DNA of 64,000 bases from CAYQQQ01 sp964420125 (lineage in GTDB: Bacteria; Actinomycetota; Acidimicrobiia; Acidimicrobiales; Microtrichaceae). Location: assembly GCA_964420125.1 (NCBI GenBank), contig CAYQQQ010000015.1, forward strand, positions 1 to 64,000, in the 5' to 3' direction. A program made the translations under genes and the position numbers. The notes below the pieces were generated by a model. That model worked only from the letters and a program-made list of their open reading frames with translations, was not told the origin of the DNA and searched no databases. Of the stretch, positions 1 through 8,205 are shown one piece after another (within the stretch, counting starts at the first letter, position 1; each line of letters begins with the position of its first letter).

Positions 1-2
1 AG

Positions 3-845
3 CAGACCGACACCTACTACATCGTCGCCCACTTCCACTACGTGCTCTTCGGCGGGGCGCTGCTGGGCCTGTTCGCCGGCATCTACTTCTGGTACCCGAA
101 GATGTTCGGCCACATGCTCAACGAGACGCTCGGCAAGTGGCACTTCTGGGTGATGCTGGTCGGCTTCAACCTCACCTTCGGACCGATGCACATGCTGGGC
201 ATGCAGGGCATGATGCGGCGCACCTACACCTACACCGAGGGCCAGGGCTTCGACGTGTGGAACATGGTGGCCACCATCGGGGCGATCACCCTGGCGGTGG
301 CGGTGCTGATCTTCCTGTTCAACATCTGGTTCAGCTACCGGGCCCACAAGCGCAACCCGGTCGACCCCGGCCCCGACCCCTGGGATGCCCGCTCGCTGGA
401 GTGGATGATCCCGTCGCCCACCCCGGCGTACAACTACTCAGAGACCGTCGTGGTGGAGTCCTTCGACGAGTTCTGGCACCGCAAGTACGGCCACGACGAG
501 GAGGGCCACCTGGTGCGCATCGCTGCCACCGAGGACGTCGTGCAGAAGCCTGGCGCCACGGGGATCCACCTCCCCTCGCCGTCGTACTGGCCCCTGGTGA
601 TCGCCGTCGGCTTCCCCCTCATCGGCTACGGCGTGATCTTCAACCTCTGGTGGGCGCTGCCCGGCGCGCTGATCGTGATCGCCGGTGTGTACGGCTGGAT
701 CATGGAACCGGCCGACGATCCCGATGCCGCCCACGACGACCACGACGAGCCCCACCCGGAACCGGCCTCGGCCGGTGAGCTGGGCGAGGCCGAGGGCGCC
801 GAGGGCGCCGAGGAGCAGGCGACCGAGGAGGCCCCCGTTGGCTGA
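3..845 (+). CDS. ctaD: Cytochrome c oxidase subunit I, C-terminal part (5' end outside window)
   Basis: This is the catalytic heme-copper subunit of the aa3/caa3 terminal oxidase, which reduces O2 to water in the cytoplasmic membrane. Only the C-terminal 280 codons are present; the frame is open to the window edge. The first residues read DTYYIVAHFHY, whose HFH holds the two histidines that ligate heme a3 and heme a. Several membrane segments follow, along with the conserved stretch around FGPMHMLGMQGM. The last 50 residues form an acidic, Ala/Glu-rich cytoplasmic tail. The stop overlaps the TTG start of ctaE by 8 nt, indicating translational coupling in a cta operon. Family assignment is secure. 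Confidence 0.95.
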   Translation, partial: QTDTYYIVAHFHYVLFGGALLGLFAGIYFWYPKMFGHMLNETLGKWHFWVMLVGFNLTFGPMHMLGMQGMMRRTYTYTEGQGFDVWNMVATIGAITLAVAVLIFLFNIWFSYRAHKRNPVDPGPDPWDARSLEWMIPSPTPAYNYSETVVVESFDEFWHRKYGHDEEGHLVRIAATEDVVQKPGATGIHLPSPSYWPLVIAVGFPLIGYGVIFNLWWALPGALIVIAGVYGWIMEPADDPDAAHDDHDEPHPEPASAGELGEAEGAEGAEEQATEEAPVG

Positions 846-1467
846 GATCGCACTCGAACCGGTCGAGGACGTCGAGTTCCCCGACGACGCGCACGCCACC
901 GCCACCGGCATCTCCAACCCCAAGTTGGCGATGTGGGTGTACCTGGCATCGGACTGCCTGCTCTTCGGCGGGCTGATCTCCACCTACCTGCTCTACCGCA
1001 ACCGCCCCGGGGAGATCCCGGGCCTCTCGGGCAACCCCGAGCGGATCAGCGAGCTCTTCGACGTCCCGTTCACCTCGATGACGTCGTTCATCCTCCTGAT
1101 GAGCTCGCTGACCATGGTGCTGTCGGTCACCTCCGCCATGCGCGACGACATCGCCCGCATGCGCCTCTGGCTGGGGACCACCGCCCTGCTGGGGATGCTG
1201 TTCCTCGGCGGGCAGATCTACGAGTTCACCGAGTTCGTGCACGAAGGCCTGGGCTTCACCAGCAACGTGTCCTCCTCGGCGTTCTTCACCCTCACCGGCT
1301 TCCACGGTGCCCACGTGGCGGTGGGCATCATCATGCTGTTGACGCTGATCGGGCTCAGCTTCAGCCGCAAGGTCCAGGCCGAGGCGGTGGAGACCATCGG
1401 CCTCTACTGGCACTTCGTCGACATCGTCTGGGTCGTGATCTTCACGGTCGTGTACCTGATCCCCTGA
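838..1467 (+). CDS. ctaE: Cytochrome c oxidase subunit III
   Basis: This 209-residue integral membrane subunit of the heme-copper oxidase supports the proton and oxygen pathway of subunit I. Typical subunit III features are visible: the segment near MWVYLASDCLLFGGLISTYL, the conserved GQIYEF in the middle, and TGFHGAHVAVGIIML followed by YWHFVDIVWVVIFTVVYL at the C-terminus. I chose the TTG at 838 because a GAGGAGG-type ribosome-binding site lies about 8 nt upstream and the conserved protein begins just after it. Longer starts upstream would read through the ctaD tail in another frame. It overlaps ctaD by 8 nt and is followed 10 nt later by the subunit IV gene. Confidence 0.95.
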   Translation: MAEIALEPVEDVEFPDDAHATATGISNPKLAMWVYLASDCLLFGGLISTYLLYRNRPGEIPGLSGNPERISELFDVPFTSMTSFILLMSSLTMVLSVTSAMRDDIARMRLWLGTTALLGMLFLGGQIYEFTEFVHEGLGFTSNVSSSAFFTLTGFHGAHVAVGIIMLLTLIGLSFSRKVQAEAVETIGLYWHFVDIVWVVIFTVVYLIP

Positions 1468-1477
1468 GGAGCTCGCC

Positions 1478-1963
1478 TTGTCCACCACCACGCAGGACGC
1501 CCAGGGCCACTTCGGCCGTGCCGATGCCGACGGCGGCGGCGACGGCCGCCACATGGGCCACCTCGACGAGGGCCACACCCACGGTCCCACCGACTCCCAG
1601 TACTTCACCATCTTCTGGGTCCTCTTCGGGATCACCGCCCTGGAGGTGACCACCTACTGGTGGGAGGACTGGTTCGGCCAGGGCGGCTGGAAGGTGGCAC
1701 CGGACGACACCGTGCGGGCCTTCGGCATGGTGCTGCTGCTGATCCTGATGGTGATCAAGTTCGCGCTGATCGTCGGGTTCTTCATGCACCTGCGCTTCGA
1801 CTCTGCCCTGCTGCGACGCACGTTCTCCTTCGGCTTGGCGCTCGGGCTGGCCGTGTACCTGATCACGCTCACGTCGATGAACTTCTGGACCTACAACGGC
1901 AACCCGTGGTTCAACGACCCCTCCCCGCCCATCACCACCACCACCGTGGTCGAGGGCGGCTGA
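1478..1963 (+). CDS. Cytochrome c oxidase subunit IV-like protein (COX4_pro type)
   Basis: This 161-residue protein has a His/Gly/Asp-rich N-terminal tail (about residues 10-40, at least five histidines) and three hydrophobic segments near residues 44-60, 83-105 and 115-135. The segment ILMVIKFALIVGFFMHLRFD is typical of prokaryotic subunit IV (CtaF/CyoD-like), a small accessory subunit of the oxidase. The TTG start is supported by a GAGGAG ribosome-binding site 7 nt upstream. The gene follows ctaE directly and closes the cta operon. The histidine-rich tail could bind metal, but that is conjecture. Confidence 0.85.
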   Translation: MSTTTQDAQGHFGRADADGGGDGRHMGHLDEGHTHGPTDSQYFTIFWVLFGITALEVTTYWWEDWFGQGGWKVAPDDTVRAFGMVLLLILMVIKFALIVGFFMHLRFDSALLRRTFSFGLALGLAVYLITLTSMNFWTYNGNPWFNDPSPPITTTTVVEGG

Positions 1964-1989
1964 GGCGCACGGCGCCGTCCGGCGAGCGT

Positions 1990-2730
1990 TCAGGGGTCCC
2001 AGCGGAAGGTGAGCGCGGCGGCCAGCGGCGCCGCCACGGCCCACAGCACCAGGGTCGGCCAGGCCCAACCGGCCACCGACTCCCCGGGTATCAGCACGCC
2101 GGTGAGGACCTCCGTGAGCGGGGCGGCCGGCAGCACGCGTGCCACCGTCGCCACGGTGCCGGGCAGCTCCGAGAGCGGCACCACCATCCCGCCGGTGAGC
2201 AGGAGCACCAGGTAGAGCCCGTTGGCGCCCGCGAGGGTGGCCAGACCGGGCAGGGTGCCGGCCATGAGCAGCCCGAGCCCTCCGAAGGCGACGGTGCCCA
2301 GCAGCCCGGCCAGCACTGCGGCCGCCCACCCCGTCGCCGGAGGCCGCCAGCCCAGCCCGACTGCCACGGCCACCAGCACGGTCCATTGGAGCACCTCGGT
2401 GCCGAGCACCAGCACCAGCTTGGAGGTCACCCATCGAGGGCGACCCAGCGGCGATGCGCCGAGCCGCTTCAGGACCCCGTAGGACCGCTCGAACCCCGTG
2501 CCGATCCCCAGCGACACCATGGCGGTGGACATCACCGCCAGCGCCAGCACAGCCGGAGCGAGGTAGTCGATCGGCTCGTCGGTGCCGGTGGGCAGCACGT
2601 CCACCGAGGAGAAGAACACCAGCACCAGCAGGGGGATGCCCAAGCTCACGAGGAGCTGCTCCCCCTGCCGGCCGGCCAGCCGCACCTCCGTGCGGAGCTG
2701 TCCCCGCAGGGCCCTGGTCCCGTCGCTCAC
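1990..2730 (-). CDS. ABC-2 type transporter permease
   Basis: A 246-residue membrane protein with about six hydrophobic segments and the layout of ABC-2 permeases: a cytoplasmic N-terminus, a first membrane helix around residues 27-42, and helix pairs to the C-terminus. The GTG start at 2730 overlaps the TGA stop of the upstream ATPase gene (GTGA), so the two are translationally coupled and should form one exporter. The substrate is unknown. The pair faces the cta genes. In mycobacteria a similar ABC exporter (Rv1456c-Rv1458c) lies near oxidase assembly genes, so a role linked to respiration is possible but unproven. Confidence 0.85.
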   Translation of the reverse strand: MSDGTRALRGQLRTEVRLAGRQGEQLLVSLGIPLLVLVFFSSVDVLPTGTDEPIDYLAPAVLALAVMSTAMVSLGIGTGFERSYGVLKRLGASPLGRPRWVTSKLVLVLGTEVLQWTVLVAVAVGLGWRPPATGWAAAVLAGLLGTVAFGGLGLLMAGTLPGLATLAGANGLYLVLLLTGGMVVPLSELPGTVATVARVLPAAPLTEVLTGVLIPGESVAGWAWPTLVLWAVAAPLAAALTFRWDP

Positions 2731-3671
2731 CGCTCGGTCCCTCGCTCGGACACGGCCTCTGCGGTGAGGCGGCGGAACACGTCCTCGAGCCGCTGCCGAC
2801 CGGCTCGCAGGTCTCCGATCGCCTGATCCTGCTCGGCCAGCCATGAGGTCACGCGGGCGACGAGCGCCGGTGTCGGCTCTCCCTCGACCAGGTACTCCCC
2901 CGGTGCCACCTCCGCCACTCGGCAGCCAGCGGCCCTCGCCAGCGAGTCCGTCGCCAGGCCGGGCCCAGCCCGGAACCTCAGGTCGGTCCCCGAGGCGGAC
3001 GTCAGCTCCTCCGGGCTGCCGTCGGCCACCACCGTCCCACGGTCCACGATCACCACGTGGTCGGCGAGCTGCTCTGCCTCGGTGAGGTCGTGGGTGGTGA
3101 GCACCACCGTGGTGCCCGCCCCGGAGAGCTCGCGCACGAGGGTGCGGATGAGGTCGCGGCCGGAGAGGTCCACCCCCGCCGTGGGCTCGTCCAGGAAGAC
3201 CAGCTCCGGTCGGCCGACCAGCGCCAGCGCCAGCGAGAGCCGCTGCTGCTCGCCGCCGGAGAGGCGTCGGACGGCGGTGCGTCGGAGGTCGTGGAGGCCG
3301 ACGCGGTCGAGGAGCTCCTCGGTCCCGAGCGGGTCGGGGAAGAAGCTGGCGTACTGCGCCAGGACCTCTGCGGGTCGGATGGCCCCCTGGATCCCGCCCC
3401 GCTGCAGCATGATCCCCACCCGTCGGTGCAGGGCGCGCCGGTCCGTCGCCCGGGCCGGATCCCGGCCCAGCACCGACACCGTGCCCGCAGCGCGCGGCAG
3501 GTAGCCCTCGAGGTGCTCCACCGTGGAGGTCTTGCCTGCGCCGTTCGGGCCCAGCAGCACGGTGATCCCCCCGGTGTGTGCCACGAGGTCGACACCGTCG
3601 ACGGCCCGGTGGCCCCCGCGGTCGACCACGAGTCCGCGCACGTCGACGGCGGATGTCGGGGAGCCGGGCAC
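2727..3671 (-). CDS. ABC transporter ATP-binding protein
   Basis: The 314-residue ATPase subunit energises the coupled permease. Visible motifs are Walker A GPNGAGKT (about residues 42-49), the Q-loop region MLQRGGIQG, the signature LSGGEQQR, Walker B LVFLDEPT, and the switch histidine in LTTHD. The last 80 residues are a variable domain common in drug-type ABC-2 ATPases. The GTG start is preceded by TATCTT ending 6 nt upstream on this strand, with no clear Shine-Dalgarno, so the transcript may be leaderless. It diverges from serS. Confidence 0.9.
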   Translation of the reverse strand: MPGSPTSAVDVRGLVVDRGGHRAVDGVDLVAHTGGITVLLGPNGAGKTSTVEHLEGYLPRAAGTVSVLGRDPARATDRRALHRRVGIMLQRGGIQGAIRPAEVLAQYASFFPDPLGTEELLDRVGLHDLRRTAVRRLSGGEQQRLSLALALVGRPELVFLDEPTAGVDLSGRDLIRTLVRELSGAGTTVVLTTHDLTEAEQLADHVVIVDRGTVVADGSPEELTSASGTDLRFRAGPGLATDSLARAAGCRVAEVAPGEYLVEGEPTPALVARVTSWLAEQDQAIGDLRAGRQRLEDVFRRLTAEAVSERGTER

Positions 3672-3779
3672 GTGGCGAAGATAGCGCCGCTACGGGCCCC
3701 CTGTTGGCGGGCCGCTGTGCGCCGGCGGTGTCCGGGTCGGTGTCGTCGCGCTCGTCGGAGCCTCGCTACCGTGGCGCAC

Positions 3780-5060
3780 ATGCTGGACGTGCGCAGGATC
3801 CGTGCCGACCTCGATGAGGTGAAGGCGGCGTTGTCCCGTCGTGGTGAGCCCGTCGACTCGCTCGACCGGGTCGCTGCGCTCGACGCCGAGCTGCGACGTC
3901 TCTCGGTGGAGCGCGACGGCCTTCGTGCCGAGATCCGGGCGCTGTCGAACGAGGTGGGTTCGTTGCTGCGGGAGCAGCGCCGGGACGAGGCGGCGGCGCT
4001 GCAGGAGCAGTCGAAGCTCCTCGGCGAGGAGGAGCGCCAGCTCGACGGCCGCGCCGACGAGGTCGGCGAGGAGCTGCGCGGGCTGCTGCTGCGGATACCC
4101 AACCTGCCGGCTCCCGACTGCCCCGACGGCGCCGGCCCGCACGACAACGTGGTGGTGCGGGTCGAGGGCTTCGATCCCGAGTCCTACGGCGAGCACCAGC
4201 GGGTCCCGCACTGGGAGATCGGCGAGCAGCTGGGCATCCTCGACGTGACCCGGGCAGTGAAGCTGTCGGGTTCGATGTTCGTGATGTACCGACGACAGGG
4301 CGCGGCGCTGGTGCGGGCGCTGTGCCAGCTCGCCCTCGATCGGAACGCCGATCTCTTCGAGGAGATCCGCCCGCCCACCTTGGTGCGCACCGACACGATG
4401 GTCTCCACCGGCCACCTACCCAAGTTCGAGGAGGAGGCGTACCACATCGAGCGGGACGACCTCTGGGCGATCCCCACCGCCGAGGTGCCGCTCACCTCGC
4501 TGGGCCGCGACGAGGTCTATCCGGAGGTGGAGCTGCCGCAGCGGTTCATGGCCCACACCTCCTGCTTCCGCCGGGAGGCGGGTTCCGCCGGCAAGGACAC
4601 CCGTGGCCTGCTGCGCGTCCACGAGTTCGACAAGGTCGAGCTGCTGGCCTACTGCACGCCCGAGCAGTCGGCCGCTGTCCACGGCGAGATCCTCGCCCGT
4701 GCCGAGTCTGTGATCGCGGAGCTCGGCCTGGCCTACCGGGTGCTCGACCTCTGCACGGGCGACATCGGCAACAGCGCCGCTCGCACCTTCGACATCGAGG
4801 TGTACGCGCCGGGGGTGGACAGCTGGCTGGAGGTGTCGTCGGTGTCCCGGTTCTCCGACTACCAGGCCCGGCGCGCCAACCTGCGGTACCGGCCGACGAG
4901 CGGCAAGGGCACCGAGGTGCTCCACACCCTCAACGGCTCGGCCCTGGCGGTCCCTCGGGTGTGGGCCGCCCTGGTGGAGACCCACCGCCGAGCTGACGGC
5001 ACGGTGGGCGTGCCCGAGCTGCTGCAGCCGTACCTGCGGGGCGCCGACCACATCGGGTGA
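3780..5060 (+). CDS. serS: Seryl-tRNA synthetase
   Basis: This 426-residue class II aminoacyl-tRNA synthetase charges tRNA-Ser with serine in the cytoplasm. The N-terminal 100 residues form the charged coiled-coil arm that grips tRNA. Motif 2 is seen in FRREAGSAGKDTRGLLRVHEF, here cited as the region around positions 4570-4630, and the serine pocket TAEVPLTS precedes it. Motif 3 reads NGSALAVPR, where most SerRS have NGSGLAVGR, so two glycines are changed while the arginine is kept. A TACCGT hexamer at 3767-3772 ends 7 nt before the ATG and there is no Shine-Dalgarno, suggesting a leaderless message. Confidence 0.96.
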   Translation: MLDVRRIRADLDEVKAALSRRGEPVDSLDRVAALDAELRRLSVERDGLRAEIRALSNEVGSLLREQRRDEAAALQEQSKLLGEEERQLDGRADEVGEELRGLLLRIPNLPAPDCPDGAGPHDNVVVRVEGFDPESYGEHQRVPHWEIGEQLGILDVTRAVKLSGSMFVMYRRQGAALVRALCQLALDRNADLFEEIRPPTLVRTDTMVSTGHLPKFEEEAYHIERDDLWAIPTAEVPLTSLGRDEVYPEVELPQRFMAHTSCFRREAGSAGKDTRGLLRVHEFDKVELLAYCTPEQSAAVHGEILARAESVIAELGLAYRVLDLCTGDIGNSAARTFDIEVYAPGVDSWLEVSSVSRFSDYQARRANLRYRPTSGKGTEVLHTLNGSALAVPRVWAALVETHRRADGTVGVPELLQPYLRGADHIG

Positions 5061-5105
5061 GCGGCTCCGGGCACCTCCGGTGGTCGTTCGGGGGCGGGTG
5101 CTGGC

Positions 5106-5111
5106 TACACT
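5106..5111 (+). promoter_or_regulatory. Putative -10 element for the fluoride-riboswitch transcript
   Basis: TACACT lies 7 nt before position 5119, where the riboswitch P1 stem begins. The spacing matches the TANNNT-to-start distance seen at leaderless genes in this window, so transcription probably begins at the first aptamer base. No convincing -35 element is visible. Confidence 0.5.
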
Positions 5112-5117
5112 CGCCCC

Positions 5118-5167
5118 AGGCGATGGGGCTCGCCTTCGACCGCCGATCCGGCTGATGGCTCCTACCG
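5118..5167 (+). promoter_or_regulatory. Fluoride riboswitch (crcB motif)
   Basis: The stretch has the architecture of the crystallised Thermotoga petrophila fluoride aptamer: P1 GGCG/CGCC (5119-5122 with 5131-5134), a loop ATGGGGCT, a P2 stem GCC/GGC, then CTGATGGCTCCTAC. Loop bases GGGGCT can pair with GGCTCC in the 3' strand as the expected pseudoknot, with compensatory differences from the Thermotoga sequence. A likely expression platform is also visible: TCCTAC (5160-5165) is complementary to GTAGGA (5227-5232), which overlaps the Shine-Dalgarno of the next gene. Fluoride binding would hold the 3' strand in the pseudoknot and free the ribosome-binding site. The aptamer is strongly supported; the switching mechanism is inferred. 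Confidence 0.9.
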
Positions 5168-5242
5168 AGAGGTGTGCGGCGCGTGCCGTGGCGACGGAGT
5201 CGTCCGCAGGTCCGTGCACCACCCGAGTAGGAAGGTGCCACG

Positions 5243-6718
5243 GTGGACAGCGAGACGAGCGGACAGACCGAAGGTGGAGGACCGGGGGACGACCCCGGGC
5301 GCGCGTCCCTGGCGGTGCGGATCTACGACTCGGTGCGGGAGCTCATCGGCTTCGACCTCCGGGAGCAGGTCGCGCTGCTGGCGCACCTGCTGCGCTGGGT
5401 GGTGCTGGGGTCGTTGGTCGGGGTCCTCGGCGGCGCTGCGTCAGCCGCGTTCCTGATCGCGCTGGAGTGGGCGACCGAGACCTTCGACGAGCACGGCTGG
5501 CTGCTCTACCTGCTGCCGGTCGCGGGCCTGGCGATCGGTCTCGTCTACCACTACGGCGGGGGACGGGCCGTGGAGGGGAACAACCTCATCATCGACGAGA
5601 TCCACGAGCCCCAGGCATGGGTCCCCCGACGGATGGCCCCGATGGTGCTCGTGGGAACCGTGGTCACCCACCTCTTCGGGGGCTCCGCCGGTCGGGAGGG
5701 CACGGCCATCCAGATGAGCGGGAGCCTGACCGACCTGGCGTCGCGGCTCCTCCGCCTCGAGGCGGACGAGCGGCGCATCATGTTGATCGCCGCCATCGCC
5801 GGGGGCTTCGGTGCGGTGTTCGGGGTCCCGTTGGCCGGCGCCGTGTTCGCCCTCGAGGTCCAGTCGGTCGGAAGGGTCCAGTACGAGGCGCTCGTGCCAT
5901 GCCTGGCGGCGTCGGTCGTGGGCGATCTCGTCGTCGCCGGACTGGGGGTGGAGCACACGCTCACCCCGGACCTCGGCGAGGTCGGCCTCGCCTGGGGGCT
6001 CCTCGGCAAGGTGCTCCTGGCCGGGTTGGCCTTCGGCCTGGCCGGGGCGGTGTTCTCCGAGCTGACCCACGGGATCAAGGCGCTGTTCGCCCGGTGGGTG
6101 CCCTGGGCGCCGGCCCGGCCGTTCGTGGGTGGGTGGCTGGTGATCGCCCTGACGCTCATGGTCGGAACCCGCGCCTACAACGGGCTGTCGATCCCGCTGA
6201 TCGAGCTCAGCCTCTTCGGTGGCGAGGTGCCCACCTGGGGGTTCGCGCTGAAGGTCCTGTTCACCGCGGTCACCCTCGGCGCCGGGTTCGTGGGTGGAGA
6301 GGTGACCCCGCTGTTCGTCGTCGGTGCCACCCTCGGCGCCAGCCTGGCCGGGGTGCTCGACGTCCCCCAGCCGCTGCTGGCCGCTCTGGGGTTCGTTGCC
6401 GTGTTCGCCGGTGCGGCCAACACACCGCTGGCCTGCACGATCATGGGCGTCGAGCTCTTCGGCGCCGGTGCGGTCCCCTACTTCGCGGCAGCCTGCGTGA
6501 TCGCGTACGTCTTCTCGTCGCATCGCGGCATCTACGGCAGGCAACGCCTCGGGGCTCCGAAGCTGCCGGGGTGGGGCGAGGACGCCACGACCCTCGGCGA
6601 GGTCTCTCGAGCGCGTCGGCGATGGCTGCCCGAACGCCGCGGTCGGTCGGTCCCGTCGACCGATGGGCACCCGGAACGATCCGAGGACGGCGACGGAGCA
6701 CCCCCCGACCGTGGTTGA
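5243..6718 (+). CDS. CLC-family fluoride/proton antiporter (CLC-F)
   Basis: A 491-residue CLC-fold transporter with about ten membrane segments. The anion-pathway motifs are those of the fluoride-exporting clade rather than chloride channels: GNNLI at residues 112-116, GREGT at 150-154 (the gating glutamate is E152) and GGEVTPLF at 351-358. Known CLC-F proteins expel fluoride in exchange for protons. A fluoride riboswitch lies directly upstream, which strongly supports this substrate. The C-terminal 60 residues are a charged cytoplasmic tail. The GTG start is preceded by AGGAAGG at 5231-5235. The pdxH gene begins only 8 nt after the stop, so it may be co-transcribed. Confidence 0.92.
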   Translation: MDSETSGQTEGGGPGDDPGRASLAVRIYDSVRELIGFDLREQVALLAHLLRWVVLGSLVGVLGGAASAAFLIALEWATETFDEHGWLLYLLPVAGLAIGLVYHYGGGRAVEGNNLIIDEIHEPQAWVPRRMAPMVLVGTVVTHLFGGSAGREGTAIQMSGSLTDLASRLLRLEADERRIMLIAAIAGGFGAVFGVPLAGAVFALEVQSVGRVQYEALVPCLAASVVGDLVVAGLGVEHTLTPDLGEVGLAWGLLGKVLLAGLAFGLAGAVFSELTHGIKALFARWVPWAPARPFVGGWLVIALTLMVGTRAYNGLSIPLIELSLFGGEVPTWGFALKVLFTAVTLGAGFVGGEVTPLFVVGATLGASLAGVLDVPQPLLAALGFVAVFAGAANTPLACTIMGVELFGAGAVPYFAAACVIAYVFSSHRGIYGRQRLGAPKLPGWGEDATTLGEVSRARRRWLPERRGRSVPSTDGHPERSEDGDGAPPDRG

Positions 6719-6726
6719 CTTCGGGG

Positions 6727-7383
6727 ATGGCCGACCAGCACCCCGACCTGCACCAGCGCATCCAGTACGAGTGGGGCACGCTCGAGGAGGCAGACCTCGG
6801 CGACGACCCCGTGGCGGCGATGCGCCGCTGGCTCGTCGAGGCGGAGGAGCACTCCCACCTGACCGTCGACTTCAACGCCATGGTGCTGTGCACCGTCGAT
6901 CCCGACGGCCAACCCTCGGCCCGCAACATGCTGCTGCGGGGGATCGACGAGCAGGGTCGGTTGCAGTTCTTCACCAACCGCCTCAGCCGCAAGGGCGCTG
7001 CGCTGGCCCACGAGCACCGGGTGTGCCTGCTGTTCAGCTGGCTCGACATCCACCGTCAGGTCCGGGTGGACGGGGTCGCGGACGAGCTGGACGACGAGGA
7101 GAGCTCTGCGTACTTCGCCACCCGCCCGCGTGACTCCCAGATCTCGGCGTGGGCCAGCGAGCAGTCCAGCGTGATCGCCTCACGCCACGAGCTGGACGCG
7201 GCCATGGCCGACTGCTCCGTCCGCTTCCAGGGCGAGGAGGTCCCGCGACCGCCGCACTGGGGTGGCTACGCGGTGGTCCCCTCCCTCATCGAGTTCTGGC
7301 AGGGACGTCCGAACCGCCTCCACGACCGGGTGCGGTTCCGCCGCGAGGGACAGGGCTGGGCGCGCGACCGGCTCTCGCCCTGA
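6727..7383 (+). CDS. pdxH: Pyridoxamine 5'-phosphate oxidase
   Basis: This 218-residue FMN enzyme oxidises pyridoxamine or pyridoxine 5'-phosphate to pyridoxal 5'-phosphate, the last step of vitamin B6 salvage. The length equals that of the E. coli enzyme. Family motifs seen are the region ARNMLLRGID, FFTNRLSRKG (FMN phosphate contacts), and the C-terminal EFWQGRPNRLHDR with the final RLSP. The ATG at 6727 fits the family N-terminus; the reading frame continues upstream through clcF in another frame. It lies 8 nt after the fluoride transporter and may share its fluoride-controlled transcript, though pdxH has no known link to fluoride. Confidence 0.95.
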   Translation: MADQHPDLHQRIQYEWGTLEEADLGDDPVAAMRRWLVEAEEHSHLTVDFNAMVLCTVDPDGQPSARNMLLRGIDEQGRLQFFTNRLSRKGAALAHEHRVCLLFSWLDIHRQVRVDGVADELDDEESSAYFATRPRDSQISAWASEQSSVIASRHELDAAMADCSVRFQGEEVPRPPHWGGYAVVPSLIEFWQGRPNRLHDRVRFRREGQGWARDRLSP

Positions 7384-7422
7384 CAGCTGCGGTCTCTCGC
7401 CGTCTGCGGGGATCCGTGCCGG

Positions 7423-8172
7423 TCACACGTCCAGGAGGTGCTCCTCCGCGGACGCTCCGGTGCGCACGCGGGCGTCGATGCCCACCAGGTGGTCCTCGTC
7501 GTCGGGCAGGTTGAGCTGCAGGCCGGTGAACACCGCGACGTCCATCGCCGACCACGGTTCCAGAGCCTCCAGCTCCACCCAGATCTCCCGGTTGACGGCG
7601 CGCTCCGCTGCTCTCGTCAGCTGCTCGACGTCGACCAGGGGTTCGTGCAGCTCGGCGGCCACGAGCTCGCGGAGCCGGATGGCCTCGGCGTCGGCGAGGT
7701 GCAGGTCGCGCGCCTCCTCGACGAGGGAGCCGGTCGCCGCGCCGCCCCGCGTGAGCTCCCGGAGCTGGGGGAGCAGCGAGACGAGTGCTCCGCAGGTCGG
7801 CGTGGGGTGGTCCTGGTGGCGTCGCAGGCTCTCCCCGAGCGTCCCGTCGGGTCCGATGCCGAGGTGGGGGAAGGCGAACACCAGCAGGTGGCCCCGCCCA
7901 CCGCGGCCGGGCACGTGGGAGAGGCAGGCCGCCCAGCCGGTGCGACCCAACGAGGGCAGGGCCCCCAGGCCTCCGAGGTTGAACGGGAGGTTCCATCGGG
8001 CGGCGATCTCGGCCACCAGCTGCTGGTTCAGCTCGTCACGGCACAGCGACACCGCGGCGAAGGTGCGCTCCAGGGCGAAGTCGTGTGGGGCCAGAGCGGC
8101 CTGCACCCGGTCGAGGTAGACGCGGGCGGGGACCGCCTGGGGGAACAGCTGCGCGAGGTGGGTGGACGGCAT
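7423..8172 (-). CDS. LCIB/C-type (theta/beta-like) carbonic anhydrase homologue
   Basis: This 249-residue protein matches the pattern I recall for the LCIB_C_CA family, first known from the algal CO2-concentrating protein LCIB. The probable zinc ligands are Cys44 (in SLCRDE), His103 (in FPHLGI) and Cys127 (in TPTCGAL). The Asp-Arg pair next to Cys44 and the FNLGGLGALP segment are also typical. Such proteins can hydrate CO2, although some homologues are inactive. It is the last gene of a minus-strand run with tlpA and ccdA (33 nt gap), which may reflect redox control of its cysteines. Identification rests on motif memory, so a profile search is needed. Confidence 0.7.
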   Translation of the reverse strand: MPSTHLAQLFPQAVPARVYLDRVQAALAPHDFALERTFAAVSLCRDELNQQLVAEIAARWNLPFNLGGLGALPSLGRTGWAACLSHVPGRGGRGHLLVFAFPHLGIGPDGTLGESLRRHQDHPTPTCGALVSLLPQLRELTRGGAATGSLVEEARDLHLADAEAIRLRELVAAELHEPLVDVEQLTRAAERAVNREIWVELEALEPWSAMDVAVFTGLQLNLPDDEDHLVGIDARVRTGASAEEHLLDV

Positions 8173-8205
8173 GGTGCGGCTCGGGTGGGGTGGTCGTGGA
8201 GGGTG

